Shown here in pieces: positions 21,301-30,634 of a stretch of 64,000 nt of DNA. Origin of the DNA: Lineus longissimus. Lineage: Eukaryota > Nemertea > Pilidiophora > Heteronemertea > Lineidae. The notes below the pieces were generated by a model, which had not been told where the DNA came from, did not search any database, and saw only the letters and a list, made by a program, of their open reading frames with translations. Every line of letters begins with the position of its first letter. Position 1 is the stretch's first letter. Location of the stretch: positions 11,041,001 to 11,105,000 of the forward strand of contig NC_088326.1 in the NCBI RefSeq assembly GCF_910592395.1, read 5' to 3'. The position numbers and the translations under genes were made by a program.

Positions 21301-23633
21301 ATGTCAACTGATAGTCTGGCTTGTCTCAATTTGAAATCGCTCAGAAGTAATTCCCATTTACTTTACCGACCTGCCTGGCTGACCGGCTTGTTGGCTATAC
21401 GCATGGGAAACAAGAACACCATAAGCAATCGAAGAGGCGTTTCAATAATTTGCTTCAAAACATGGCTTATGGGACAATTTAAAATTAAGACGCACAGCTC
21501 ATTGTCGCCACTTTCTAATTTTGTCTGGTTGATACGTCATCTGATTGTCTGGCGTATCTCAATTTGAAATCACATTGAAATTGCTCAGAAGTAATTCCCA
21601 TTTACTTTACCGACTTGCCTGGCTGACCGGCTTGTTGGCTATACGCATGGGAAACAACAACACCATTAGCTATCAAAGAGGCATTTCAATAATTTGCTTC
21701 AAAACATGGCTTATGGGACAACTTGAAATTAAGATTTACAGCTCTTTGTCGCCACTTTCTAGTTCTGTCTGGTTGATATGTCATCTGATAGTCTGGCGTA
21801 TCTCAATTTGAAATTGCTCAGAAGTAATTCCCATTTACTTTACCAACTTGCCTGGCTGACCGGCTTGTTGGCTATACGCATGGGAAACAAGAACACCATT
21901 AGCCATTAAAGAGGCATTTCAATAATTTGCTTCAAAACATGGCTTATGGGACAATTTAAAATTAAGATGCACAGCTCATTGTCGCCACTTTCTAAGTTTG
22001 TCTGATTGATATGTCATCTGATAGTCTGGCGTATCTCAATTTGAAATCGCTCAGAAGTAATTCCCATTTACTTTACCAACCTGCCTGGCTGACCGGCTTG
22101 TTGGCTATACGCATGGGAAACAACAACACCATTAGCCATTAAAGAGGCATTTCAATAATTTGCTTCAAAACATGGCTTATGGGACAATTTAAAATTAAGA
22201 TGCACAGCTCATTGTTGCCACTTTCTAAGTTTGTCTGATTGATATGTCATCTGATAGTCTGACGTATCTCAATTTGAAATCACATTGAAATCGCTCAGAA
22301 GTAATTCCCATTTACTTTACCAACTTGCCTGGCTGACCGGCTTGTTGGCTATACGCATGGGAAACAAGAACACCATAAGCCATTAAAGAGGCATTTCAAT
22401 AATTTGCTTCAAAACATGGCTTATGGGACAATTTAAAATTAAAGATTTACAGCTCATTGTGGCCACTTTCTAATTTTGTCTGGTTGATATGTCATCTGAT
22501 AGTCTGACGTATCTCAATTTGAAATCACATTGAAATCGCTCAGAAGTAATTCCCATTTACTTTACCAACTTGCCTAGCTGGCCGGCTTGTTGGCTGTACG
22601 CATGGGAAAAAACAACACCATTAGCTATCAAAGAGGCATTTCAATAATTTGCTTCACAACACAGCTCATGGGACAATGTCAGTTCTTGCTCGCATTGGAA
22701 GAAAAGCAGTGATTACAAGGCCACATGTTTGATATTTCTTGTTTTACGGGAACATGTGTAATTGAAAGTTGTTGGGTGTTGCGAATAAAAAATCTAAATG
22801 AAGTTATTGACCTTGATATGCTTTTGAAGATAGAAAAATTCTGACTCCAGGCTCCTGTAAACCAAGATATAAAAAACATGTAACCTAATAAACAGGAAAG
22901 AAGTTATACTACTCTCAGTTGATGTCATACGATACTATTGTTTCCTTCATCTTCCAGCCGCCCCGATAGGAAAAAGTACGATTATATTCGCCATAAAAGG
23001 TTGGGACGACGAAACTGACTTCGAAAAAATCGAGAAACACGTGCGTGGAATTGAACATAAGGGTTTACGCTGGGGAGCAGAAGGTTAGTATCAGCATGGT
23101 TATGGTTATGGTTATGGTTATGGTTAGGTCCAAATACTATTCATACCAAATGTCAGGCAATTGGTATGCATGATGACTGCACTATGACATGGTATACAAT
23201 TGTATTTCTATTTCCCTGGACCACCAGTTCTTTTCCGAACAGCATACCCTCTTTAGATGTCATCAATTTACAAAACGGGCCATCTAAAACCCGTTTCCCT
23301 TTTCTATTTTTTCAGGTAAATTGGAACCAGTTGCTTACGGAGTCCAGAAGCTTCTCATGAATGCTATCGTGGTGGATGAAGAGGTGAGTTTTAAAGGGAT
23401 CCTATAGGCAGGAGCTAGTTGGACCAGATTAAGTGCATGAAGTCGATTGTTGGCCGAGTGTCCAATCCACTACAGGGTGGCCCAGAATTATTTTTCATTA
23501 TCGATTTCGGAAATATTATAACCCTCTTCTCCTTTCTTTTCAGTGCGGTGTCGATTTCCTTGAGGAGGCGATTATGGAGATAGGAGAGGATTATATACAG
23601 TCCGTCGACATCGTAGCCTTCAATAAGATCTAA
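12390..23633 (+). CDS. EEF1D: Elongation factor 1-delta (eEF1B delta), 10 exons
   Basis: Guanine-nucleotide exchange subunit of the eEF1 complex, which recharges eEF1A with GTP in the cytoplasm. Predicted exons: 12390-12524, 12811-12882, 16382-16460, 17245-17327, 18689-18736, 19631-19720, 20829-20895, 22958-23083, 23316-23383, 23544-23633; all GT-AG and phase-consistent, giving 285 aa (human short isoform about 281). The N-terminus MAAAPPMMQETVWFDQSKFE is followed by a leucine-zipper region (exons 3-4, IEKLEKENKDLRK...IKKLEIQM). The acidic DDDSDDDDLFGSDSDDEE centre (exon 6) is the family CK2-target motif. The C-terminal exchange domain includes IKGWDDETDFEKIEKHV, GLRWGAEGKLEPVAYGVQKL and DYIQSVDIVAFNKI at the stop. 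Exon 5 (16 codons, SPDSDEGFEIIDKDE) is phase 0 at both ends and could be alternative. The leucine zipper favours delta over beta. Confidence 0.95.
12805..12816 (+). promoter_or_regulatory. Tandem NAGNAG acceptor of EEF1D exon 2
   Basis: The acceptor reads CCAGCAG|GGGGC, so splicing at the first or second AG would add or drop one Gln without changing frame. Confidence 0.45.
13598..13710. mobile_element. 119-bp-class MITE, copy 1
   Basis: Inverted ends GGGTGATATGAAT...TAGCAAATGC and GCATTTGCTAGACTTTATTCATATCA enclose a short core (ACTCCACGTACATTTACACT). A 7-bp deletion in the left end makes it shorter than copy 2. It lies in the EEF1D intron between exons 2 and 3. Confidence 0.75.
14345..15625. 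repeat. Minisatellite-bearing element, long form (16 units of about 78 bp)
   Basis: Sixteen units of consensus AGAGCTTTGTGGTCAGGGTG...TTCATAAGGGAGC(A/T)GGTAC run through the EEF1D intron between exons 2 and 3. The left boundary GTCCTCGAGAGTTCCACCACA and the right boundary ending GAGCAGATT match the shorter copy at 8.5 kb. Variant units recur in the same order (about 14,560-14,780 and 15,185-15,410), showing that blocks of several units were duplicated. Confidence 0.88.
16520..16638. mobile_element. 119-bp MITE, copy 2 (inverted relative to copy 1)
   Basis: Begins GGGTGATATGAATAAAGACT and ends with its inverse (AGTCTTTATTCATATCACCC, minor mismatches). The core is the reverse complement of copy 1. 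It starts 60 bp after the donor of EEF1D exon 3. A fragment of the same end (GACATGAATAAACACCAGCAAATGC) is at about 26,390. Confidence 0.8.
17040..17165 (-). repeat. tRNA-derived SINE-like sequence
   Basis: The minus strand has GGCGGTGGTGTATTGGCCCG followed by CCGATTACAAGTC and GGTCCCTGGTTCAATC, a tRNA-like A box, anticodon arm and B box. It lies in the EEF1D intron 79 bp before exon 4. Not a clean cloverleaf, so a repeat remnant. Confidence 0.45.
17410..17530. repeat. Two-copy direct repeat, about 85 bp
   Basis: The palindromic core CCGGTATTTACCGGG followed by CGTACACTGC-type sequence occurs twice about 85 bp apart in the EEF1D intron after exon 4. No coding content. Confidence 0.5.
19252..19472. 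mobile_element. TTAA-flanked MITE, about 213 bp
   Basis: Starts TTAAAGGGGGACTATAGGCAG and ends with the degenerate inverse CTGATGCCTATTGTTCCTTTTAA, flanked by TTAA at both ends. Related full copies are at 51,302-51,498 and 55,055-55,275 and fragments near 23,393 and 49,690-49,775. TTAA flanks suggest piggyBac-type mobilisation. Confidence 0.65.
19726..20389 (+). mobile_element. Internally deleted piggyBac-type transposon inside the EEF1D donor region
   Basis: Flanked by TTAA at 19,726-19,729 and 20,386-20,389, with perfect 15-bp terminal inverted repeats CCCTTTCACTGCCGG. A degenerate copy of the left end follows at about 19,776. The 664-bp element keeps only the start of a transposase. The left TTAA begins at +6 of the donor of EEF1D exon 6 (GTGAG|TTAA), so the element joins directly to a live splice site. 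Confidence 0.88.
19963..20196 (+). pseudogene. N-terminal fragment of a piggyBac transposase
   Basis: Open frame starting MTKKKLTVSEVLDELDKVND followed by a run of Asp/Glu/Ser (DSDSGEEFVDDDDLYPDFDV). An acidic N-terminus of this kind is characteristic of PiggyBac transposases, and the frame sits inside perfect TTAA-flanked ends. About 50 residues are plausible; the catalytic Asp-containing core is absent, so the element is nonautonomous. The later part of the frame runs into noncoding sequence. Confidence 0.7.
21085..22680 (+). repeat. Seven-copy satellite, 233/244-bp unit
   Basis: TTCCCATTTACTTTACC recurs at 21,118, 21,351, 21,595, 21,828, 22,061, 22,305 and 22,550. Spacing alternates between 233 and 244-245 bp because an 11-bp segment (CACATTGAAAT) is present in some units. 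It lies wholly within the EEF1D intron between exons 7 and 8. Repeated open frames such as 21,301-21,567 and 21,545-21,811 are shadows of the unit. Confidence 0.93.
23096..23127 (+). repeat. GGTTAT hexamer microsatellite
   Basis: About five tandem GGTTAT units start about 13 bp after the donor of EEF1D exon 8. No other feature. Confidence 0.7.
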
Positions 23634-23634
23634 A

Positions 23635-23830
23635 TACTGTTGAACCTCCATTTTGCAGACACTTCTATCAAGGACATCCTCTCTATAAAGGACACTAGTT
23701 TTTGACCCAGATTGGTTGTTTCATTCAATTTGACCTCTCTAATCAGGACACCTCTCTAAAGGACAGCACTTGGCAGTCCTGAGGGTGTCCTTATTAGAGA
23801 TGTTCTAATTCAACTCGGACTGACCTCTCA
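23635..23830 (+). mobile_element. Dispersed MITE, ACAGTGGAACCTC family
   Basis: Begins two bases after the EEF1D stop codon (TACTGTTGAACCTCC), so it probably supplies the start of the 3' UTR. It shows the family core TTGACCTCTCTAATCAGGAC and ends with the degenerate inverse (AGAGATGTTCTAATTC). Confidence 0.65.
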
Positions 23831-25200
23831 AAGAATCCAAAAATACGTATTGACAATTCAAATTGGGAGTAATGGAGTTATTGCCAAGCTGGCACTGATG
23901 CTATTTACAGAATTCCTGTGTAGGGGCATCACTTCTATATATCTGAAAAGTTCACACACTGTAGGAAGTTGCATTTTTTCTGAGACATGCTGTAGTAGTT
24001 GCCTTCTGTGAAGTGACACAATGCCAGCCTGGTTATAATCTCCTGTGACTCCACCTCAAATTTTCTTGATTACCTTTTAGACCACACAGGAATATTTCTT
24101 CCCGTCCAAAGGACACGTTTGTTTATGACATTTTAGCTAAATAAGATAACGTAAATATCACTATATTAAACCCCCAACTCTCTAACCCTGCAGTGTTCAG
24201 GTGATGACTCATCATGGTAGCTTCCAGTGCATAGTCCCATAATGCACCATGAGAACCTATCACTGTTGTGCCCTAGAGCGAATGATAAAGAGGACCTGGG
24301 GGTTTAAGGGCATGATATGGATTTTCAGTCTGTGGATTTTCCATACCAAGTCGCCAAGATACCTGGAATGCTCATCAAGCAAAAATAACTGATATTATGA
24401 AAAAAAGTATACGACAAACTTCCCCTCATTCTATTAGAAACACCACTTGATCATGCCCCTTATCTGTCATTTGGGAGATGTTTTAAGCGATGGCAAAGTT
24501 AGCAGGTCTTGTGATATTTCTTATGTCATTAAAAAACTTCAATATGTGCTCATCAAACCTCTACGCTATGTACTGCTCTGCCCAACTTTGTGCTGAAATA
24601 TGAATAATAGAAGAACTTAATTCTTTATTTATAGAATATTGTGTTTTCTTTCTTCTCTCATGCACATTGCTGCATGGACACTCCTCTTGTTCTTTCCAAT
24701 ATGTACAGTGTGTTCTAAAAAAAGGTTTCCTTTTTTTGGAACGCCCTGTGGCCACCTGGGCAGTCGACTAATGATGATGGAATGGTGAAAGGATAGAATC
24801 CTGTATTACAGATTCACCAAATATGCAGTTTCTACAGAAGTCTCTGCAACAGCCTACAGAAGTTGACATGTCGAGGTAAATTGAGCCCCAAATCTCCGAA
24901 TTATGAGCCAGGCCGTCTTACCACTGCCACTTGTCCCCCTGGTTGTGACAGTGTTTGTGGTTGTGAAAGTGTTTGTGATTGTGACTTTGAGTTGATGGGC
25001 TGTCGTTCCGAAATACCTTTATTTTATGACCGGATAAAAACGGACTAGTGTTGCCCTTAATACAGTCCCTGTTCTTGTGTCCCTGTTCCACCTATGTGAA
25101 AGTATTTCGGATTAAGGTAACAAACCATATTCTAAGAGACCATAGTAGAGTCACGTCATGAATTTCAATGCGTAATTTAATATCATCACTCACACAACGT
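23831..25200. other. Noncoding spacer downstream of EEF1D
   Basis: No exon with convincing coding similarity and splice sites. It contains ATTAAA at 24,165-24,170, a possible weak EEF1D poly(A) signal, and an imperfect GTTTGTGRTTGTGA simple repeat near 24,940-24,990. Short frames (24,561-24,755; 24,863-25,048) are not supported. Confidence 0.4.
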
Positions 25201-25270
25201 AGTGAGTGTAATGGTTACGTATGTATACACTGTATGTAAAGTGTAAACAAAATGCATAGGCCTAAATCCA

Positions 25271-25554
25271 TCATGTCCATCGAATTTGAAAAAAAATGTG
25301 TGCAGACCCATGACAATTCTGGTTCCGGTACAGTTTGTCGCATTCCATATGGGCCGCGCTTTGGCCGATCCTGCATTCATGATCTCTCAAGCAGATGTTG
25401 TTGTTGTTGTGGTAGATATCACTCACAAACAGCCCTTTATTGGAGTACTCAATGTAACTGAAAGCGAAATCCCCCAAAAGATCTTGTGACTGTCCTTGCT
25501 TGGATATCTTGTGCATGGGGATGCCAGTTGTGGAATCTTCCACCCAGCAAACTG
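25271..25554 (-). CDS. Candidate exon, unrecognised (Cys/His-rich)
   Basis: Minus-strand open frame preceded by a possible acceptor (CATGCACAG). It reads CWVEDSTTGIPMHKISKQGQ, then FAFSYIEYSNKGLFVSDIYH, then a segment with Cys and His (ICLRDHECRIGQ, CDKLYRNQNCHG). The composition looks like real protein, but no family is recognised with confidence. The phase does not join cleanly to the exon candidate at 25,632-25,769. An expression test would decide. Confidence 0.3.
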
Positions 25555-25631
25555 TGCATGCAAGTTGTCGCAAAATGATAATCGTGGATCTAAAATGAGA
25601 ACCCAGAAGATGAAAAATCTATGTGACTCAC

Positions 25632-25769
25632 TTTTGCTTGAGCTGTTCAACCTGATTGGAGACTTCTCGTGGTTTCTGCACGGACTGCTTCGCCACCTCG
25701 AGGGCCTCTTTTGATGTCTTGAGAGCTTCGTCTGCAACCACCACGATGGCCTTTGAGGACTTCTCTTGC
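25632..25769 (-). CDS. Candidate coiled-coil exon, unrecognised
   Basis: A 138-bp interval with a good acceptor (TTCTTTTAG) and donor (AAAA|GTGAGT). One frame is open throughout and reads like amphipathic helix: QEKSSKAIVVVADEALKTSK then EALEVAKQSVQKPREVSN. Forty-six residues with heptad-like spacing. No gene identity; the flanking exons are uncertain. Confidence 0.4.
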
Positions 25770-26009
25770 CTAAAAGAATAACACACAGCTTAGTTATCGC
25801 ATGTTCTGTGCAGCAACAGCTTCTAACCTTCACGCTTCAAACTACCATTGGTAACAGAAGCTGTCAATAGTCAAGTCTCGATGCGGCAAATAGGAGAAGG
25901 TCACTGAGTCAACATATTGTCGTCTTTTGTAAGTGTTCTAGTCATCATAAAACTGGTCCTGGATCTAAGTGCTTCAGATGGCTAGAACTCCTCTCTCATG
26001 GCTGCTAGT

Positions 26010-26720
26010 TCAGGGCTTTTTGGACACTCTGTCGTATGTCACATCCTTCGAAGTAGAAGGGACACACGATCTGCGCAAGATGAGTTGCCCATACCAGGTA
26101 ATGCCAAATCAGTTACCCCCAAGACTAACACTGGAGGAACAGGGTTTTCCGCTTCACTGCCCATACTTCTGTAGGGACGCTCCCAGCAGTTTGAAAGTCC
26201 TGTGAATGTATTAGTGTCTTTTTCTCTCAAGGAGCTGCTGTTGGACACTGTGAGGTGTCACATCCTTCGAACCAAAGGGACACAGCTCATGTGCCCTTAT
26301 CAAATAGCACTTCAGGTTAGTTATAGCTCAGTTAGTTGTCTCGTATCAGGTACCACCCAAGAAGTACTCGAGTAGTGTTTGAGGAGATGACATGAATAAA
26401 CACCAGCAAATGCTTTGTCTTCAAGTGACGATTGCAGTTTACCAGTTACTCTAAGCACGGGTTACTCTGGGCAGAGATGGGGTGTCAGTGTCTGTCTCAA
26501 GAGCGTGCAGCGGACTGTCTGCAGGATGCCTCATCCAATACTAAAGAGACAGGGCTTTTAGCACCTCTGTAGGGATAACCATACATCTTAAGGATAGGAT
26601 ACAACACAAGTTTGAATGTCCTGGAACAATCCGCGTCTCTTTACGAGACTAAATCGGACGCTCTGTAATGTCACATCCTTCGAACTCCAGGGACACACAG
26701 ACACACACATTGAGCGCCAG
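26010..26720. repeat. Three-copy degenerate repeat
   Basis: A motif GGACACTSTG...GTCACATCCTTCGAA...AGGGACACA occurs at about 26,022, 26,244 and 26,654, and copies share further sequence such as AGTTTGAAAGTCCTG. Spacing is uneven (about 220 and 410 bp). Noncoding. Confidence 0.55.
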
Positions 26721-27014
26721 TTATTTTCCGTGAGAAGTGGAAAAATGGGACTTTGTCAGTAAATTTTTTTTATCTGGGCAGATTTCGCAAGCCCTCACGA
26801 GCGAAGATGTATGAAAGATGGTCTGTGGTGTCATGAAATCCTGCTTACGTTCATTTACACGATATTCGTAAATCGGCTCAATCATTGATACCATGATGAC
26901 TATACAGATATAGGAAACCAGACAGAGCTCTTCGGAACTGTCGTCATACATAGACGTTGGTCTCCGCAAGGCTTGGAAAAACTGTCTCTTTTTCTCGATC
27001 GTCAACTGCTTACA
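26721..27014 (-). CDS. Possible exon with a membrane-like segment, unrecognised
   Basis: Minus-strand frame starting MTIEKKRQFFQALRRPTSMY, followed by a hydrophobic stretch (LCLVSYICIVIMVSMI) long enough for a membrane segment, then IEPIYEYRVNERK. A possible donor (GAAC|GTAAGC) follows. No homologue recognised; it lies among repeats and could be chance. Confidence 0.2.
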   Translation of the reverse strand, partial: CKQLTIEKKRQFFQALRRPTSMYDDSSEELCLVSYICIVIMVSMIEPIYEYRVNERKQDFMTPQTIFHTSSLVRACEICPDKKNLLTKSHFSTSHGK

Positions 27015-27039
27015 TACAAGTAGGCTATCTCATTCGGGG

Positions 27040-27600
27040 TTTAAACGGGATGCAAATTATGATACGGTACAGACTCGGGGCTATTTCGTCCCTGACCGCA
27101 GGCATGAGGTATTTTTAGTGAAGAAGGTGCATTTGGTAAGTGCACAAATCTCACTTTACGAGAGTGTCCCCCACGCTGAGAGACCGAAGGATAAGAGACA
27201 AAGGTGATGATATGTCATTCTGGATTGAAACGGGATGCAAATTAAGTTACGGTACAGACTCTGGGCTATTTCGTCCCTGTCCGCAGGCGTGAGGTATTTT
27301 AGTGAGGAAGGTGCATTTGGTGTTGTTTGGTAAGTGCATAAATCTAACTTTTCGAGAGTGTCCCCCACGCTGAGAGACCGAAGGACAAGAGACAAAGCCC
27401 GATGATATGGCAACTTTTATTGGGCAAGTATATAATATATACTACAAAACTTAGAATTAGTGGCCGGCATGCGGAATCAGAAAAGGCTGACCGTAAATTG
27501 TTGCACGTGAAGATAGTGTAGTGTGTTAATCGAACTTGTTGGGAGTGATCCGCACACCGAAGGACAAGAGACGAAGGTTATGATATGACAACATTTATTT
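27040..27600. repeat. Tandem repeat, about 190-bp unit, 2 full and 1 partial copies
   Basis: CGGTACAGACTC...GGGCTATTTCGTCCCTG...GCATTTGG...GAGAGTGTCCCCCACGCTGAGAGACCGAAGG is repeated at an offset of about 186-193 bp. A third partial copy of the right part starts near 27,553. Frames at 27,156-27,413 and 27,477-27,877 derive from this and the adjacent G-run. Confidence 0.7.
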
Positions 27601-28333
27601 GGCAAGTACATACATATGAATAATGCAAAACTTGGAAGACAATAAAGAACGTTGATACTGCTGACGCCGCTTGAGCAAGCGTGACAAGGGATCAGATGCT
27701 GGGCCAGTGCGCATGCGGGGCATGGGATGGAGGGTGGTGCACTGTGAGTGTCGATAAGGATGGGGGGGGGGGGGCAAAGGCAAATGACAATAGCATAATA
27801 ACAATTGAACAATGTACAAGTCGTAAGTAACCGTGACCGCTTTCAAGGTGGCAAGAACTGATTGCTGACCAAATCAAATTCTGTTAACACCAATGGAGCA
27901 TTCTCTTGTACTGTATTTTAGCCCAAGACCGCCCAATCAAAATGGTGCGCAGAGACTCGATTGACGTTTATTGTCTTCAAGAGGAAATTGATCTCAAAAC
28001 TGATACGGGCCTGTAGTATAAATAACATCCTACCTAAAATATAGGCCTTCTGTTGAATTAGGCCTGCCTTAAGAAAAAAGAAAGAAAACCTATAACCAAT
28101 TCCTCTTGAAAACAAATATGTCAATAAGGCTCATTCAATGCCATGCATCATTTGAGTAAAACAATGTAGAAACACATTTTTGCCTTGATCAAGAAATAGC
28201 TCCATTGTTGTAATGTTGCACTTCTTGTGCTGTGAAATAGTTCAGATACGATAAATGGATTGCCACATTGAAAACGGAACAAGAAATAGCAATATTCTGG
28301 ATCAGCGAGTACATACATGAAGTGCTATTGATT

Positions 28334-28519
28334 TCAGGAATAAGCACATATCTTGCAAGGTTCACTTTTAACAAAGAGTAACAATGTTCGATGTTTAATT
28401 TTCAGGGTCGAAAACAGGTGAGTGTCAACCCATTCTGAGCCAACAGCATGAATTACAACAAGAAAAGGGTCAATTCCGTTGGGAACTGCCGTTCCCTGAT
28501 CATGGCTCTTGACTTCTGG
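28334..28519 (-). CDS. Candidate terminal exon, unrecognised
   Basis: An acceptor-like CTATTCCAG precedes an open frame reading PEVKSHDQGTAVPNGIDPFL, then VVIHAVGSEWVDTHLF and on to a stop at 28,334. It is in the same orientation as the small gene at 30.6-33.6 kb and could be an alternative end of it, but no phase-matched donor was found. Confidence 0.25.
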   Translation of the reverse strand, partial: PEVKSHDQGTAVPNGIDPFLVVIHAVGSEWVDTHLFSTLKIKHRTLLLFVKSEPCKICAYS

Positions 28520-29499
28520 CCTGGAATAGAAACGGAAGATTTGGATACCAAGAAACAATGATATATACAATTTAAGAAATTGAAGTATTTGAAGTATTTG
28601 ATCATTTTTCATGACGTTTTAAAAAAAAATCTATTATAGCATATCAGTTCAGTAGTACGTCTATACACATGTTTATTTCTGTGACAGCCTCATTGGCACT
28701 AAAAAGATTAATCAATTAAATTGAATTGTCAGGCAATGGTGGTCAACCTGCCTCGGGTTTGTCCCAATATCAGTCACGTGATGACGGACCTAAAGCCTCA
28801 TTTCATCAACTGTAGCCAGCTTATCGAATTTTATCTCATTTACCTCAATTGTGTTCCACAAATCTGGCATCCTGAATATTTATCTCTCAGAAGTGACTTC
28901 GGTCGCGTTGGCTCGATTCTTGGGACGGGACAGCGAAACCACATGAGATGGAGCAATCCACCTGAAAAAATTGGAGACAATTCGAATGCTGCTTCAGTGA
29001 ACAATGGGCGATCTGTTCAGGAGACGTCTTTCAAATCGCCCATTGTTTCATAAACGAGAGCTGGACAGACAGTTCCAGCTACTCTTCGCAGATTTCCTTC
29101 TTCCAATGCATACATCGCGTTTTGTCTCGACCACACTTGCATAGCTATTTACTTTAAGGTCACGTGCAGGTCTTATTGGTAATTGCAGGGGTGAAACTTG
29201 GTACTGCGGGACAGACTTACATGTCCACAAAACGCAATGTCACTGCTGGACTGACTTACAAGTCCACAAAACGCAGAATCAGACATGGACATCATTACCC
29301 CAGCAAGAACCCAATGTTACCCCACAAATAGGGCCGTTTATAATGTTTAAGACATGTTTATACAATAACAATGCTGAAGCTATTGCCTGCAGCGACCTTG
29401 CTAATGATTTTTATGTGGGAGGGGCCAGGGACCGTGACTATTGATAAAGTCCTCACGATATTATATTCGTCAACAATGGGGCACAGACTTTCAGATATT

Positions 29500-29775
29500 T
29501 TCGTGACTGACCTATATTACCAGTACAGTCCAATATATATTTCTTCTTTTGACTGACCTCTATTACCAGTACAGTCCAATATCATTCTATTCTTCATGAC
29601 CGACCTATATTACCAGTACAGTCCAATATATATTTCATTTTTCGTGACTGACCTATATTACCAGTACAGTCCAATACATATTCTATTCTTCGTGACTGAC
29701 CTATATTACCAGTACAGTCCAATATATATTTTATTTTTCGTGACTGACCTATATTACCAGTACAGTCCAAAGATA
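29500..29775 (+). repeat. Six-copy minisatellite, 46-48 bp unit
   Basis: TGACTGACCTATATTACCAGTACAGTCCAATA is repeated six times, TTACCAGTACAG occurring at 29,517, 29,563, 29,610, 29,658, 29,706 and 29,754. The open frame 29,596-29,904 (ITDLYYQYSPIYI repeats) is a translation of this array and not a gene. Confidence 0.92.
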
Positions 29776-30634
29776 CTATTCAGTCTGTATATCATTCTAG
29801 GGCTGGGGTGGGGATGGGGAAATTCTCCAGTGACAAACTTTTTGATTGTCATTCTGGTAAAAAAAAACACGTCCAAAGAAGAAATTTATTCTCATAACTT
29901 TTAACAATGCTCGAAAAAAACTTTTAAAATGTTCATGTGGCGAGTCGCCACATGTACCGACTATACCTGTGGATCTAAATATATATATCATCATTGAAAT
30001 CCTCAGAGAAATTAAACCAAGACAAAAATGGGTTCCATGCCCTTGGTTTCCATGTGCCGCGAACGATGCTAACGATAGGATTTAGCTGACAGGATTTGGC
30101 CACATGAACCCCTCCCTGTCCAGAAGACGCGGGGGTCGTCAGATCAATTTGAAACCGCCATGGACATCACTTCTTCCCCCTCACAAGTCGGTCGCGATGA
30201 CCTCCATGTGCAAACCATTTTGGCTGTGGATGCCCTGGTAACCCATGTCGCCTAACCAGACATAGCGCGCTGCCTGACTAGAAGTTACCGCCTCTGAGAC
30301 CCAGGGTTGAGACACTGGGGTCTGCCCCTAGCTGACAGGTGGCTGGAGATCCATATCATAGAGCATACCAACCGTACATAACCGGCTGGACTGGTACACC
30401 CTATCAGGCTCAGACTCCCCAACGGAGTCTATTGAGCGCAGCCGCAGCGCCAGTTAATATGGATGGATTTACGTCGTCAAATAACTGTCGACCTGATGAG
30501 CATTCGTTCACGGTACATAGAGTTTATCGGGGTTGGGGGCGAAGAGACAAGACCAGGAACTCCTATGGGGTCGCGGGCGCAATGCAACCCGAGGAACGAG
30601 ATGCACCCAAAGTACAAACTCGAAAATAACTGGC

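Noticed and set aside
25271-25554. Alpha-kinase-type domain
   Set aside because: FSYIEYSNKGLFVSDI loosely recalls that fold, but no glycine-rich loop, catalytic Asp context or zinc motif could be aligned.
27477-27877. Minus-strand frames rich in Pro and Ser
   Set aside because: They run through the G/C homopolymer at about 27,764 and the 190-bp tandem repeat; no coding support.
29596-29904. Open frame with repeated TDLYYQYSPIYI
   Set aside because: Product of the 48-bp minisatellite, whose length is a multiple of three in some units.
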